Assembly: GCF_042242105.1 (NCBI RefSeq)
Contig: NC_092016.1
Coordinates: 9,376,501 to 9,440,500, forward strand
Length of the DNA: 64,000 nt
Direction of reading: 5' to 3'
Source of the DNA: Pempheris klunzingeri
Lineage: Eukaryota; Chordata; Actinopteri; Acropomatiformes; Pempheridae
In this document: piece after piece, positions 9,521-23,700 of the stretch
Layout: each line of letters opens with the position of its first letter
Position numbering within the stretch: position 1 is the stretch's first letter
Program-made: the position numbers and the translations under genes
The notes under the pieces: generated by a model
What the model was told of the DNA's origin: nothing
What the model saw: only the letters and a program-made list of their open reading frames with translations
The model's database searches: none

Positions 9521-11154
9521 TTCATGTTACCGTTTTCCTCTGCGTCAAACACGTAGATTCAGCCGAACATGTTATTCGTTTTGAAGCAAAAGTGTAAATA
9601 CTGGAAGGGCTGCATTATCACGACACACGCAGGGCAGCCGGGTGCCGAGGGCTCAGTCAGAGCGGTTTAGACACAAATAAACAAAGGCTTGGAACTCTGG
9701 GAAATGTATGCGGCTGGCCTTCAATAGACCAGGAAGCGTTTGCTACATTCAAGTCAAATAATAAGTGGGGGAAAGGCACTAACTCTACTAAAAAACAAAT
9801 AATAAAAGTGTATTTAAATTGTTATTGTACGAGTGTATTTAGTTATTTGCTCACTTGATAACTCTCAGTGCCTGGAGATGAAACGGAGCTAATAAGCTAA
9901 TAATTTACAATCGTGAAATTATGGATTTTGTGCTAGCTAACGACTTAGCCCATTTAAAGAAAGCTTTTAAAGGAAGGTGGGAATGTTTTTCTGTTTTCAG
10001 AAGCTATCATTATCTAACTTTAGCTAGCAATATGGTTATTAATCCATGACATGTTGTGTTTGTATGGATATGGATTTACTGTAGCTTCACCATTTGTTTT
10101 TAAACAGCTGAATCTGTTATTATATTTAAATTTTTAAGCGAATAAGATTTAGCAGGGTAACGTATTTGTGATTCTTTCTTTTTGTGATTGCTGCAGATGC
10201 CTCCAGTGGTGAATTGACATGGTTGTGCTGGCTGGGCCACTGTATGGAAGCTACTGTATTTGTTGTTGCATGCATTTCATATTCATACTGGTAACAGTTA
10301 AAAGTAGTGAGGATTTAGTTGCAAAGAAAAACACCAAAAATCCCCATGTCATGAAAGCAGCAGACCTTCTATGGTTACTTGCAAACTGCAGCAAAATATG
10401 TTTTTCGAGGCCTCAGCTGGCCCAGAGACTTTTGGAGTTCCCCCTGATAAAACATAATACTAAATGTCAGACTGACTGTCATGCATAAACAGTTAATTTA
10501 CTCATATTTCATTGGTTCACATTTAACTACAGTCACTTACTTGGAGGCCAAAACTGGAGGCCATCTTACAGTAGGATCACAACAGCTGTGACGCTTGACA
10601 GTTTGGCAAAATGCGTGAATCATCCTCTCATGAATCATTTATTGCACCTTCTCGTTAATAGACATTTTTTGTACATTAAGGATGTAATGGTCACTGTTAA
10701 CAGATGTTTGTGCAATATACTATTTATTTAGGATGAAATGTCAGTATTAACGGCAGCATTATCGCTATTTGACATTTCATTATGGTCATATCATTTAGTT
10801 TACAGCATCCATCAGAAATAGCTGTTTATTGACACAGATACTTCACCTAAATTATAATACCAGCAGAAACAACATGTGGACCTAAACTTTTCAAAGTGAG
10901 TGATGGCCACACACAAAAAAAAGTCCAGCACTCAAGTGACATGCTAAATATGCGTTTGCACCATTAAACCAACTTCCCCTTCAGTCTGTATAGTTACACT
11001 AAACTACACAACATTCCTATTTTTTAGGTCAATCCACATTATGACTGTCTAGAAAACTGACTGTATGCATGGCATGAAAGTAGAAACACAGGTTTGACAA
11101 GGACAGTGAGGTTACAGCCAGTAATCAAGAATGTTTAGTGAATAAAAACACACA

Positions 11155-11225
<71 letters not shown>

Positions 11226-11679
11226 TCCCAGAGAAGTGAATCGCAGTTACAAACAGGCTTCAGCTAACTGCCTCACCACCGCCACAGTTTGGTGTACTTT
11301 TTCAAGATGGATGCTGTCGCCTCGATAGGTTTCTGTTTCTTTTTCGAGACGGACTCTACACACGTCGACGGCCTCCACCCGTGGACCTCATCGCTTTAAT
11401 AAATTAACTAGTTTGACATGTGTGAAGCGACATAAGTGGATATAAGTGGACATAAGTGGATATTTTTCCTTCTACGCGCTTGGGCTGTCGGTTATTTTTT
11501 AACTTCCTGGTTGTCGAATATGTCTGGCGAAACTGCGGTGAAAGATCAAGTTTCTGTAAAAGGCTCATCGGATGCAGGATATTTGAGAATTTATTGTTCA
11601 GTTGTGATGTTTCAAAGCAGAGACAGTTGTTTTCAGCGAAGGGCAAAAGGAGGACGACAGGTTTTATAAGTGTTCAGCG
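9521..11679. promoter_or_regulatory. Divergent intergenic interval between asb13 and tasor2
   Basis: The two start codons (9520 minus, 11680 plus) are 2.16 kb apart and head to head, so this interval must contain both promoters and 5' UTRs. The asb13-proximal part (9521-9720) is richer in CG steps. A (CA)n(CT)n(CA)n tract lies at 11148-11226, about 450 bases before the tasor2 ATG. A period-10 repeat of CATAAGTGGA/TATAAGTGGA units lies at 11431-11462. No TATA box is convincing. Transcription starts cannot be placed from sequence alone. Confidence 0.6.
11148..11226. repeat. Compound (CA)n(CT)n(CA)n microsatellite
   Basis: A run of CA, then about 23 CT units, then about 10 CA units. It lies in the likely upstream region of tasor2. 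On the minus strand it reads as GA/GT. Confidence 0.95.
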
Positions 11680-11713
11680 ATGGAAAGTGAGAATGGTGGT
11701 GCCTCGAGTAAAG
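11680..11713 (+). CDS. tasor2: tasor2 coding exon 1
   Basis: Eleven codons plus one base, MESENGGASSK, then donor GTGATC. It joins exon 2 at phase 1 to give Gly. The reading frame is also open for some distance upstream, but no earlier ATG with a good context was seen, so this start is the best but not proven. Confidence 0.75.
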
Positions 11714-14700
11714 GTGATCAGCTCCTTTTTTCTCCCCCTCGTTTAACTTTCACTTTAAGTTAAACAAGAAACGTGGGTGGGATATTTTCACCCTTCACTT
11801 TACCTGAGATATAGACTTTCTGTGGCTTTATGCTTTAAGGTTAGACTAAAAAAAAAAAGGACGCGTGGGTTAAGTGTCCTCCCTTTCCGTACAAACAGTC
11901 CCAGGCTTGTGAAATAACTTTTTCCCAATAGGGAAGAAAAATCCGTTTGCTGTAATTTCGCCATGTCGCTCCCATGTCGTGCTCATATTTGTGTTTTTCC
12001 ATCACTTTTAGGTGTTTTAGTACCAGTGTCAACAAGTTCAGACGTCTTTCAAAGTAGTATTTTGGCCCCACTTAAAAGTGCGTACTTGTATGAAGAGTCC
12101 AAGCACTCCTTCAGGTATAAATCCGCTGTCCTCATAAAGAATCCAGTTCTGGAAGAAAAGGTCAGTCCAGATATTGATTCCTCACAAACCAACATTTAGA
12201 TGTTATTAAACATTAAGCCACTTTATGATTAAGCTTAAATCACATGTTGCACAGTTTGATGCCAGAAATACAAATACGTATGATTGCTGTGTTTTAAATC
12301 TGTGACCACTAGGAGACTTGAATGCCATTTTATGTGAGAAAAAAAAAAAAAAAACAGAGCAAAGAATAAAGCGAATGCATGAATACAGGAACTGCCCTTT
12401 AATGCTAAGAGAGGAACATCAAACATGAATTCAAAACCACATTTGGCAGCTTTCAAACTGAGTTCTTCTTTTGAATTGATCTTTTTTTTGTTATATGTCA
12501 GTATAACACTTTCAGAGCAAAGAGGAGAGAAGCAGGATATTCAGAGGAGGACCTGAAGGAATCCTATGGGTTTTTGCTTTTTGATGATATCAACAAGGTA
12601 AAGACTTGAAATGCTGGTACGCCTGAGAAAATACACGCTCCAACAAATTGCCAGATCTTACTGTCATTGATATGTGTATTTGTTTAAAGGCCAATGCACT
12701 TGGAGAGACCGGTGTACTCACAGGAAACAGCACATGCACAACTCTGGGAGATCCAGCAAACGGTAAATTATGATGATCTATGTTATTTTTCCCATTCAAA
12801 CTGTGACCATGTAAACCAGTAGTGAGATTACTTTGACTTTTTTAGCATGTGTAGCTATGAACAGACAAGAGGTAAGACTAGTATGCAGAAAACATCTGGT
12901 TAAGATTTGTACAAAAGTGCTGCAACATACCGGGTTACTTTCTAATTTAAAGTAGTTTAAGATTTTACCTTGCTGGCCACGTCCAGGATATTATCCATGC
13001 ATGCCTCAGATCAAGTCAAGGAAAAGTTGTTGAATGTCTGGTGCTCTCCGTCATTTGAAAGTGAAAGCATTTTAAATGTATGATTGTATACAAATGAAAG
13101 TGGAAGAAGCTCTGATGTGAAAGAGAAACAGTAAGTTGGTGTACTGCAGTTCAGGACATAAAGTATGTCAGAGGAAGGGAGGTGGTTGATTCAGAGTTAA
13201 TAGTCTATTTTCACCGTACATTGTAACATGGATTTTATTTATCTGTAACATGTATCCCTCAAATATCTGTTCTTCATAATTTCATGTTTGTTGTTGTTGT
13301 TGTTGTTGTTCAATGTTGCCTTTCAAAAGTTGTTTCAAAAGCTGTTATGCCTTTACCTACTGTAGGCTGTGATAAGTGTGAACGCTATCAGGTATAATGT
13401 CCTTTTTATGGAGCTGTTTTTCTGTGAATGGTGGTATGTAACCACACTGGAGCAGCACATGAAAACAAGAGCTCCACTGTGTTGTATGTAATTGAATATA
13501 GCAGTGTTGCACGGGATTAACTTGTTGTTTTACTTCAAATCTGTGCAGGTTTTGTGCAGATTTCTACGGTACATTAACGGATTTCCTTAAATACCGTCTC
13601 ATAACAGACACATTAAATCTAAACACCAGGACTGTATTTCTTAATGGCTTAAAGAGACTTGTAGAAAAGTTAAACTTTTCTCTCATATGTTGTAACTTTC
13701 TTCACTTAGACAGCACACTGCTGGTGAAAGACAGTAAAAGTCACCTCAAACCTGCCAGTCCAGTTTGTGGCTGTGTGTTTTGCCGCCTACATTAAGATTA
13801 CCAACTGGTTCTTGTCCACGACTGAGAGAACTAAATGAATGTCGCTCATTGTTCAGTGTTTTCTCTATCTGCATTTTTGAAAATATTTTTCAATTCCAAC
13901 AAATGAGGCCTGAAGCCCTATAGAAGAAAAACCGTCCATTACCTCACTTGAAAAAAAAACACTAAGACATAAAAATGTGGACTTCAAGTGAGAAAGCAGC
14001 CACACCCAACCCATATAGTTCAGCCAGCCGACGTCGGACTCCTTCCAGTCAAGCAACATGATCCCAAATGTCTATTAATTTAAGCCATGCATTTAAAGAA
14101 CTACCTTATTTTTTCTAAATCCACACCAAGACTCATGACAAGTATAGAAAGTAACTACTAAGATATCCCCGCCTTGTGGCCATTAGAGGTCTTTCGGCTG
14201 CAGTGACACCACAAGTTCTCCTTGTGGAAACAAGTGTTTTGACAATTAGTGCAAAGCCCTGACATATGCTCACGAAAGCAAAATATGTAGTCATTTTTTA
14301 GCTGCATTCTGATATCACAATTCCTCTCAACCATTTTGAAATACAGTATTTATTGTATTCACCCACCATGGACTTATGGAAATGTCTGGATAATATTGGA
14401 TATATTTAAATATGATAAAACATTGTTGTAAGTTGGTTTTCAGCTGCAGTGAGTGATGTCATTCAGATAGTTGTTAAACGTGTGGTGTGTCCTTGACAGC
14501 TGTGATATATTCACTTTTCAAGGTGTGGTCTTGCTGCTGGAGGAGAGGCAGTTTTAAAGCCATATTAAGCAAAGTTAAACATTACATATCTTGTGATTTC
14601 TTCAACTCTTGTTTTCTGTGTTTACTCAGGTGTTTACATATCGGTGTACTCTGATTGTTTGGATCTGAATCGCTGGTATCATGGGAAGTCTGGATACATT

Positions 14701-17700
14701 GCCATCATCAGGCTTACAAAGGTATTGGAAAAACAATTTAGTTTGTAAGAGGTATGTGGCCACTGTGTTTTCATGCAAAGAAAACAGTTAATGAACAAAA
14801 TCATTGTCCTTTCTTGTTTCCAACAGGGCAGAGTTAAAAAGGTTTTGGAGAACTACACACAGAATTTCACAGCACCCACTGTGGGGTTTGACTCTCACGT
14901 GTCAGAACAGTTGCCTTCAGTATCTGCAAAGACCAGCTCCTTTCTTGCCTTTGAGAGAACCAAGGTAAGAATGAACGGTGCATCCCTGTGAGCACGACAC
15001 TGCTGAGCACCTTCATGCATGAGTACATGTTAAGAAGGAAAAATGGCAAAGACACCAGGCAGTGCCTTCTGTTTTGACCTTGCAGTATTACATGTACGAG
15101 CTGCTAGATGATGGAAGCAATGAGACGACTCAAGTTGTCAGTGCTGCCTGTCCTTTTGCCATTGTATCATTTTCATATACGGATACCAAAGCTGCACTTG
15201 TAGCACCACCAGAGAAAAGGTACTGTTATACTATGACTTGACCAAACACCATTTAATACAAGTAATAATAAAAAGTATATTAAAAAGTGTATATATAAAA
15301 GTAATATTAATTATTTACTGATTTCTCTTTTCAGTGAGGAGAAAAAACTGGGTAAGTAACATGTAATAGCTAGCAAAGCTATTGGATTTCTCCATATATA
15401 TTTATTTCAAAAAAGAAAAGAAAACAACAGCATTGCCATAACATAGTTGAGCCCATAAATATCTGATTTGGACCACTGTTTAAAGAATATGTCGACACAA
15501 CAACTAATAAAAGAACCTTTGTCCATTTAATATATATAGCATCTGTAAACACCCTTCTGTATATTCTGTATATTCTGTACATACCCTTTATATATTTCTG
15601 CACTTGCTACAAATTGCACTTCTGGTTAGATGCCAAACTGCATTTCATTGCCTTGTACTGTACAGGTGTAATGACAATAAAGTTGAATCTAATCTAATCT
15701 AATCTTAAGTGATAGAAATATTTTATCTGTCAGTGACCATATGTAACTTACAGAAAACAACTGTTATGTATATGCACATAATTTTTTAGAGTTAATTGTA
15801 ATATTTGATGATTTTTTTTTTCTCTCCCCAGTTTTTCATTACTTTTCATGGACGGGTCAGCTTCAAATAGGCACCCTGTTCTATGATGTTGGGCTGAGGT
15901 CTACAGCAAGGGCCGTGATCCCTTCACAGCTGTACGTTAAATATGCACATGGAAAATAAGCGCCACATTCGTAAATTACTTTAATTATTTAGATGATATA
16001 ACCTATTTCCTGTGCATTGTCTAATTTTTCCATTAAAGGTCACCAGTGGTAAAAGTTGACCACGCCATTTCCATGTCAAATCTGAGACGGCTGCTGCCAA
16101 GAGCTGTCTTTGAAACCTGCTTCGATGGTGAAGGTGTGCTGTTGTTGATGTGTTCGGAAAAAATTGCTTTATCACGCAGGAGTTGCGTTTTCAAGAGTTG
16201 TTTCAACATAATTCCTGAATTTATTGAACACATCAGTGATTTTGGTTCTTTTGCTGTCTTTCAGTCTTTCTGGATAGCATGTACTGCAGTCTGTGTGAGT
16301 TTGTCTCGTCTGCTGCAGAGGAAACCAGCTCTCTCTCTCAGCTTCTGTCAGAGATCAAGGAGAAAGACGTTGTGAGTTTCTGTTCGTTATCAACCTTTGA
16401 GAGACTGCTGGACTTAGTCACTCCTTCATTCTGTAAAATGTCAAAAATAATCACGCCTGTCATAATTTATCAAACCCCAAGTATTCTTAACTTAAACTGA
16501 TATGAAATGCAGAAAACAAGCAACAAGTCCCTAAATTTGTAGAACTGTGGCCAGAAAATGATTGGTATTTGTTCTTTCAAAGAAAGACTTAAGCGGTTAA
16601 TTTATTATTAAGATTTTAAGATATTAAGTATCTAATCCAGTATCCAGTTGTCTAATCAATTGATTATTTAATAGTTTCAGCATAGGAAGTTTCTGCATTA
16701 CAATGACAGATGGTCTTTTTTTAATATACATTTTTACTGCATGAAAATATGTTGTTGAATGTTACTCATTTTTTCACAGGCTCTCACTATTAAGCTGAAT
16801 GATGGTGGTTTTCTTATCTTGTTGCACTCCTCCCATTTCCTCAGATATGATGGTAAGATATGAAAATGATGACAGAGTAGTTTATTGTCATCTCATGACT
16901 AACGTTATCTACGTTAACAACCATAACTCAACATCATATATCTATGTATTTTTTTCCAGATAGTGGGCCCAGTGCAACTGAGGTCCTGCAAGGCATGTTT
17001 GTGTTTCCAGACTCACGAGTTATACAGAGAGGTGATTACAGCCTATGTTTAACAGTGGATATTTATATATATATATGTATATATTTCTCACTTTACTCAC
17101 ATGAAATGACATTTGCCCTGCCCAGTGGGAATTCTGGTTTGTGCTTGATTAGCATTATGACACAAAACACAAAAGTGGAGATTAATCAAGTACCCTGTCA
17201 TTATTTATCACAGATGCGAAGGTTGGACAGAGAAAGCCTGCCGTGCCATCTGAAATCCTGCGGCTTCTACCAGTACTAAGTTATGCAGAGGGTGAACTTG
17301 AGAAAACACTCATTGACCCAAGTGAAGAACTGTGTGACGTATTGGCACAGTATATGCAGAGTTATACAACACTGATAAATCCTGGGTTGGCATTAAGTCC
17401 CTCTAGGGATTTCAGCATCTTTCCTGATCAGTATGATGTGCCGGATGCCCACAAGCACCTCTACATATCCCCGGAGTGGACCAACAGGGGATGGCAGAAC
17501 TTCAGGTCATACCTGAACAAACCAGCCTCTTTTCAACTGCCAGTGTCCAAGGCTTCAGAAATCCTAGCAGCTGGAGAAGAGGAGCAAATAGAGGACCTTG
17601 ATGATGATGTCTACATCTGTCTGTCTTCTCCTGAGGATGCACCAGCCAGTCTTGTTACCACAGGATCAGAAGACCAGTTGACAGACCAGAAATCTCCCGT

Positions 17701-20700
17701 AAATGTTGAGACATTTGTGGACAGTTGTATAACAAGTGCTGAGGCACAAGTTGACATTACAGATGTACCTCAAAACGATGATCCAGGTAATTTGCAATCT
17801 GGAGATGCTGCCAAAGACTTTGAAAAATCTGACCCAACTGTGCTGATCAAAATGGATGAAAGGGGGGCAAAACATCTTCTGACACCCTCCACATCAGATG
17901 ACCTTCCTGCAGAGCTGATTGTCAGCATCACCTCGGCAGAGCGGACTGTCACTGATGAGAGTTTAAGTGTGATCGGTACCCGTGTGCCAGAGTCTGCAGC
18001 AAAGTACAATGACTTTCAGCTTTCTGTTTTGTCAACAGACAAATTACCAACAACGAATTCTCTGAATGATGAGAGTGTTAAAACAAAAGAGGTCTTGGAT
18101 TGCCCAGAGGTCACCAGTCTCACAAAAACCAAATATGGGAAACTACACAGGGGACATTCAAAAGTTCGGGAAAAGACATCCAAAGCTTGTGTGGAGACTC
18201 CAAATTCGCAAGCTGTGAAAGTACCAGAGGAGGACAACAGTTTGACGGCTCAGAAAGAAGACCAGGCCATGGAATCATTAGGCCTCCCGCAATTGAGGAA
18301 TGCGTCAAATACTGATTGGAGGAGAGGACGGCGGCGAAAGTGCAAATTTGGAAAACTGTCATCAAAAAATAAAAAAGTGAGATCTGCTACTGCTGGACCA
18401 ACAGTAGCAGAGGAGAAAAAATCAGACCAAGGGCAGCAGAACTTTGAAAGCACCTTCTTAAAGGAACTTGAAGCCTGTCCTCTGAGAAAGAAAATGGAGC
18501 GCTGGGACTTAAAACCTGTCATCAGTGAATGTGGAAGAATCTTGGTTCCTCATGGATTTGTAGATAATGCTCAAATTAAATCTTTAAAGGATAAGCTTCA
18601 ATCTACAAAAGATGGACACTGCCCTGACAAAATGTTGGTCGATGCCTCTGGGAATGCTCATGACGCGCTCAAAATGGAGAACGAGTCTAGCCCTGCTTCA
18701 GAGATAGCAATGAGCCAAGGATTGGCCTCAGCATCCAAGAATGGAGGGAACCGTCTTCAAAACATTGTCAGTCATGTTAATCCTGAACACAGCTTTTTGA
18801 GGCAGTCAGATGATGGCAATGGTTCAATGACTCTGAATCCAGAGAGCAGTGTGCACCATACAAAGAATGATGCCAGAGATACTTCTCCCTCAAAAGCAGA
18901 TCAAGGAAAACACACTGATACCCTTTCCCCAGGACAGTGTGCAACAAAGGGTCAACTTCTGTTGAGTAAACTAAAATCAGTCCTTCTAAGGGGAAAAAGA
19001 AAATCAAGTCTCCTTATTTCAGAGAAAACGACTGCAAATACTACAGAGGACAACGAGCCTTCTATCAAGATGAGCAAAGTTGACTCTGAGATGCTGAAGA
19101 GTAATGATGCAATTACCAGTGTCCAAGACACCAGTATGAGTGTCAAGGTAGTTTCAAAGATGCTCTCAGTTGACCCTCTTTTCGCATTTGCCCTCGGCCT
19201 GACCCCTAAAGAGACACTATATAAGATGCAGAAAACTGAGGATCAGGATACTCAACAAAGGAAAGACTCCGTAGAGACACAAGTACAAACCATTTTTGAC
19301 AAACAACCTCAGATTCTACAAAGGCCTCCATCAATTTTTCCAAGAGGGGGCAGGATTAAAACTCTCAGAAAACATCAAGGCATCTCTGCGGAATATGTTA
19401 AAAAGAAATGTAAGTTGTATTTCTAAGATTTGGAAAGTTTGTTTTTTGTGTATGATTTGTAAAATCTCTTCAACATATTGCATGGCCCTTTTCTTGGCTC
19501 TGTCACTTCTGCAACTGGTCTTGGCATGCTATCATTTTGCTAAGAATTTCTAGGTCTTCATTTGCTTTTGCTTACACTGCATTTTTTACCAGTCCTATGC
19601 ATCTGCATACAAATGTAGCATTAATGGCTTACTAACCCAATCCATTTTTTTGAAATGATGATGTAATTCATATGTTGGCGACAAGTTCCTAATAGTAATA
19701 CACTGGTATATTTCAAATGCTTTCAATGTGCTACTTTTTATTTTTATGCATTCTCTCTTTTTCTCCTCTGTTTTGTCTTCACAGGGTGGTTGCATTTTCA
19801 AACCCCAGCTTGTTTTGCCAGTGAGAAAGTCAAATACAAAGAGTGTACTAGGGATAATTCTGTCAGGAAGCCTGTTAAGGAAAAAATGAACAGTGCTTGC
19901 ACATCTACAGATGCATTGAACTTACTTGCTGACTTGGCACTCAGTGTCAGTAATGACCAGATTCCACCACAACCAAATCCAGCACTTGAGAGAAACCCTG
20001 AGACAAGTTTGAAGAAGTGTGACCTTACAAAAGATGTTACCAGTGCTGAGCAAGAGTCAGTTCTTCATGCTCTGCTTAGACAGCCTGCTTCTAGACCCTC
20101 TCAGCCTCTTGAGTCTCCTTCACCAAGCCCTCTTGTGGGAGGCAGTGAATTGGTTGATTTGGTATCTAAAGAACATGCTTACTCATTGCCCCCGTCTTCC
20201 TCTTTACTGTTGGATTTGCCAGGTACACCCTTCCAGGTATCTCCTTTAATTGGTTCTTCCAGACTGCTGCAACATCACCAGACAATGCATGGCGATGGGG
20301 TTAAAACGCTACACCCCACTGTTTGTCAGGAAGACGGAAGTGAGCACAACCGTGGGACATCAAAATACATGAAAAAACACATGGTGCGCAGAAGAAAGTT
20401 CAAACACTCTCGTACCTTTGTTAACAAGGATGGATCTCTCCAAGTCACAAAGCAATGGAAAGAAAACTATGACTTTAATCTAGACAGCAAGTTTACAAGT
20501 GACTCGAAGGATAGAGCGATCATCAGAGCCTTGCATGGGTATGTACATTGTATTACTTATTTATACAAGGAACCACAACATAAAATATCACATAATTTCA
20601 CTGCTATACTTGTTTGTATCTAATTGACAAATGTGGGCAATTTGCTGAAAAGTAGTTTTTTAATTCAGATGATATGATCATCAATTATTCAACCGAAAGA

Positions 20701-23700
20701 GCTAATTTTTGTACGTTTCACATCTTCGATAGCCCATGGGATTTCTCTGTTCAAGACACCAGTGAGGAGGTGAAACTCATTGTCCACATGTGGATAGGGC
20801 TGTTCTACAGCAGGTCAACAGCCAGGTTCTTCCATTTTGACTCATTTTCAAAAGACAGTGAATCTTGTAAGTCCAGTGGAAAGGTATCAGCCCCAGCTCA
20901 GTCTGAGCTCAAGGCCAATTCAACAACTCCTCTTCCAAGTGTAAGAGATGCTTCAGACCCCTTGAATACAAAAGCTTTGGACCTCCGCAAAAAAGATCAC
21001 TCTTTCTTGGACCAAGAATCTGTGATTTTGGATTTGTCACTGAAGAACTCAAGAGACATTGACTCTTCAGATCCACAAGTCCACGGAGAAACAACTCCTG
21101 TGTCTGGTGATTGCAAAGAAGCTAGTGAATCATTGAACACACTAAAGTCATCCATAGGACTACAGGAGTCGAGCACAACACAGGTTTGGTTCTAATGTTA
21201 CTATTATATTTAAGATGGAATATTAAGCATTTAATGTTTTTGTGAAGATTTTCAGATTGTCTTTAGAGTAAAGAAGAATTTAAGGACCAGGTTTGTGCAT
21301 TTGTTATACAGTAATAGGCATACAATCATCTGCATAATTACAGGACTACCAAAGTAATAGAGCTAGTTAGATTCAATGATTTCTGACATAATGATATGGT
21401 ATTTGAATGAGAGTCACAAACTCTCATGTCAGCTTTACACTCCCCAAAGAGAAAAATCCCCATCTTATTTGTTTGGGCCCAAACTGGGAAAGCTGCATGG
21501 TGCCATGGCCAACTACTCAGCAGTCCTGTGTAGACTTTCCTCCAAGGCCTGGCTTAAAGAGGGGAGCCCCATTTTCCATATTCTGGATAAAGTGGCTATG
21601 TCCTGATCATAAGTGTGTTCAGATCAGTCCTTTTCTCGCTTCTAGGCACAGACCAATTTCCAATGGAAGACCCTACCAGGAAGCAACTATTGTCTAGTGC
21701 GGTAGTCAAGCAAAGAAAAAACTTGGTTGACTGAAAATCTACCTACTCTTCAGCCAATCGCACAATTATTCTGCAACACTAATTCATTCACTGGATTGTC
21801 AACAAACATACATTTTCTTATTCTGCTCCATCCTCTTCCTCGTGCTGTGTTCTTCTGGTGGGGAATGGTTGGGCAGAAAGCGCAAAGAACCCGAAGAATT
21901 AGAGGAAAGCATAGGTGTTTATTGCACACCTATAAAATTAGCCCGTCTGTCTGTCCTCCACAAGAAGAACACGTGTTGTTTTTCTTTCACTTTCTAATAT
22001 CAGTCACTTGCTTCAATCTAGTGCCAGTCCTTCACTAGTGATGAATTACAGTATTGCAGAATAATAAATACACAAAAAATACAACAACAATGGATTAAGA
22101 AGGAATTTTGAATCCTTTTTGAAAGTAACACCAGCGATTGTTAGACCAATGAGAATTTGGAGCATATCAACCAATCAGCCCCACCATTGTCCCAGACACA
22201 GCTCCGAGGTGCACAGGGATGTTAAAAACCTCTCAGAAATTATCTGTAGATGAAGTATGGGTGAGCTTCAGTGATGGTCCATCAGCTCCTTTTATCCCTT
22301 TTAACCTAATTGGCAGTGTAATGAAAGTCGATCCCAGCTTCCTGAAGAGGCCTGCTGTTCTAATGGTTAGCATTGTATATAAACTTATACCAGAGAAGCT
22401 ACTGATGTTTGTGAGCCCAATGCAGTGTCTATAATGTCTGCACCTGTGATCAACTGCACATGCCATGCTGCTGCTGTACTGTACTGATGGCTACAGGGAT
22501 TTAACCAACTTAGATGGAATTCCTTCATACATCCTATTTATAATATTAGTTACGTGGGTTTGGTGGGCACAAAATAGATGAGTTGACAGAAAAACAGGTA
22601 AATGTGGTGCCAAAATGAGGTTGTGTGACCTTAGAGAATCATGTTCAAAACATTTAAAGACTGAATTTGTCTTTAAATTTAGTCTTTAAATGGTTTTTTT
22701 TTAGTCTTTAAATTTATCACAGTTTTTGCTGAATGAAAAAATGTAATTGTAATTTTTGTATTCTGTTTTCTCCTTCTCCAGTGTTACAGAAATGCCACAC
22801 ACCCCACAGAGGTTATCAGCTATGAAAATAAAAGGATTTGTACCCCCTCCCAAAAAGCTGTCGTGCTGGGGCACACTGATGAACCATCTTTTAAAGCTGT
22901 TGGAAAATCCATTCTTATACAAGAAGAGGTGGAAGGTGCAAACATTCAGCCAAAAAATAACCTGACAGCTTCAGAAATCGGCCACATGTTACATGAATGC
23001 AAGATTGAGAGGACAAATATGAAAGATTGCAGTGAAACTTCAGAAACTACTTTGGTACAAAAACTTGTAAGGAATTCATCCAAATCTGTGCCAAGCGAAG
23101 AGGCAGACTTCAGCAAAGAAGCGGGTGATGTGGTTCATACAGTTCAGCATGATGAACCTGAATCCAAAGATGGGGAAAACCGGGAAGTGAAAGACTTCCA
23201 AGGAAACGATGTTGAACTCTCAAAAAATATTAATTCAGGTGATGATTCAACGAACGAAGACTCTGGTATGATCTGCAGTGGAAATCTTTTGAAAAATGAG
23301 AAGCAGTCATCTAGGGAGGAACCTAAAGCAGTCTCACCAGACAGGACTGAAAATGTTAATGAAGATGTCGACTCTTGTACAGCACATGACGGTAAGAGGA
23401 TTGAAGATGATGACTATGGAAAAGACGTTGGACTTGAGAGAGATCATTGCATTTCAGCAGTGAAATCTGACGGTGATCAATTATTGCCTATGATGTGTGA
23501 TGGCCCAGACACCGTAAAGGATTGCATCACAGAGTGTAATCGCCAAGTACCATTGAATGAGCAGCTACCTCAAGCAGACAACAAAGAAGATGCCTGCCAT
23601 GATTTGCAGAGAATGCTGCAAGCAAATGGAAGTACGCTGACAGATGAACGTGCCATTTCAGAAAAAGCTGATCATGCTCCATCAGAAATGGAGTGTAGTT

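Noticed and set aside
11428-11462. Period-10 CATAAGTGGA repeat considered as CRISPR-like or protein-binding array
   Set aside because: Only three units with no spacers, in a vertebrate promoter region; reported only as part of the intergenic interval.
11436-11746. Open frames just upstream of the tasor2 ATG
   Set aside because: Not in the frame used by the splice phases, no ATG in frame with good context; treated as 5' leader.
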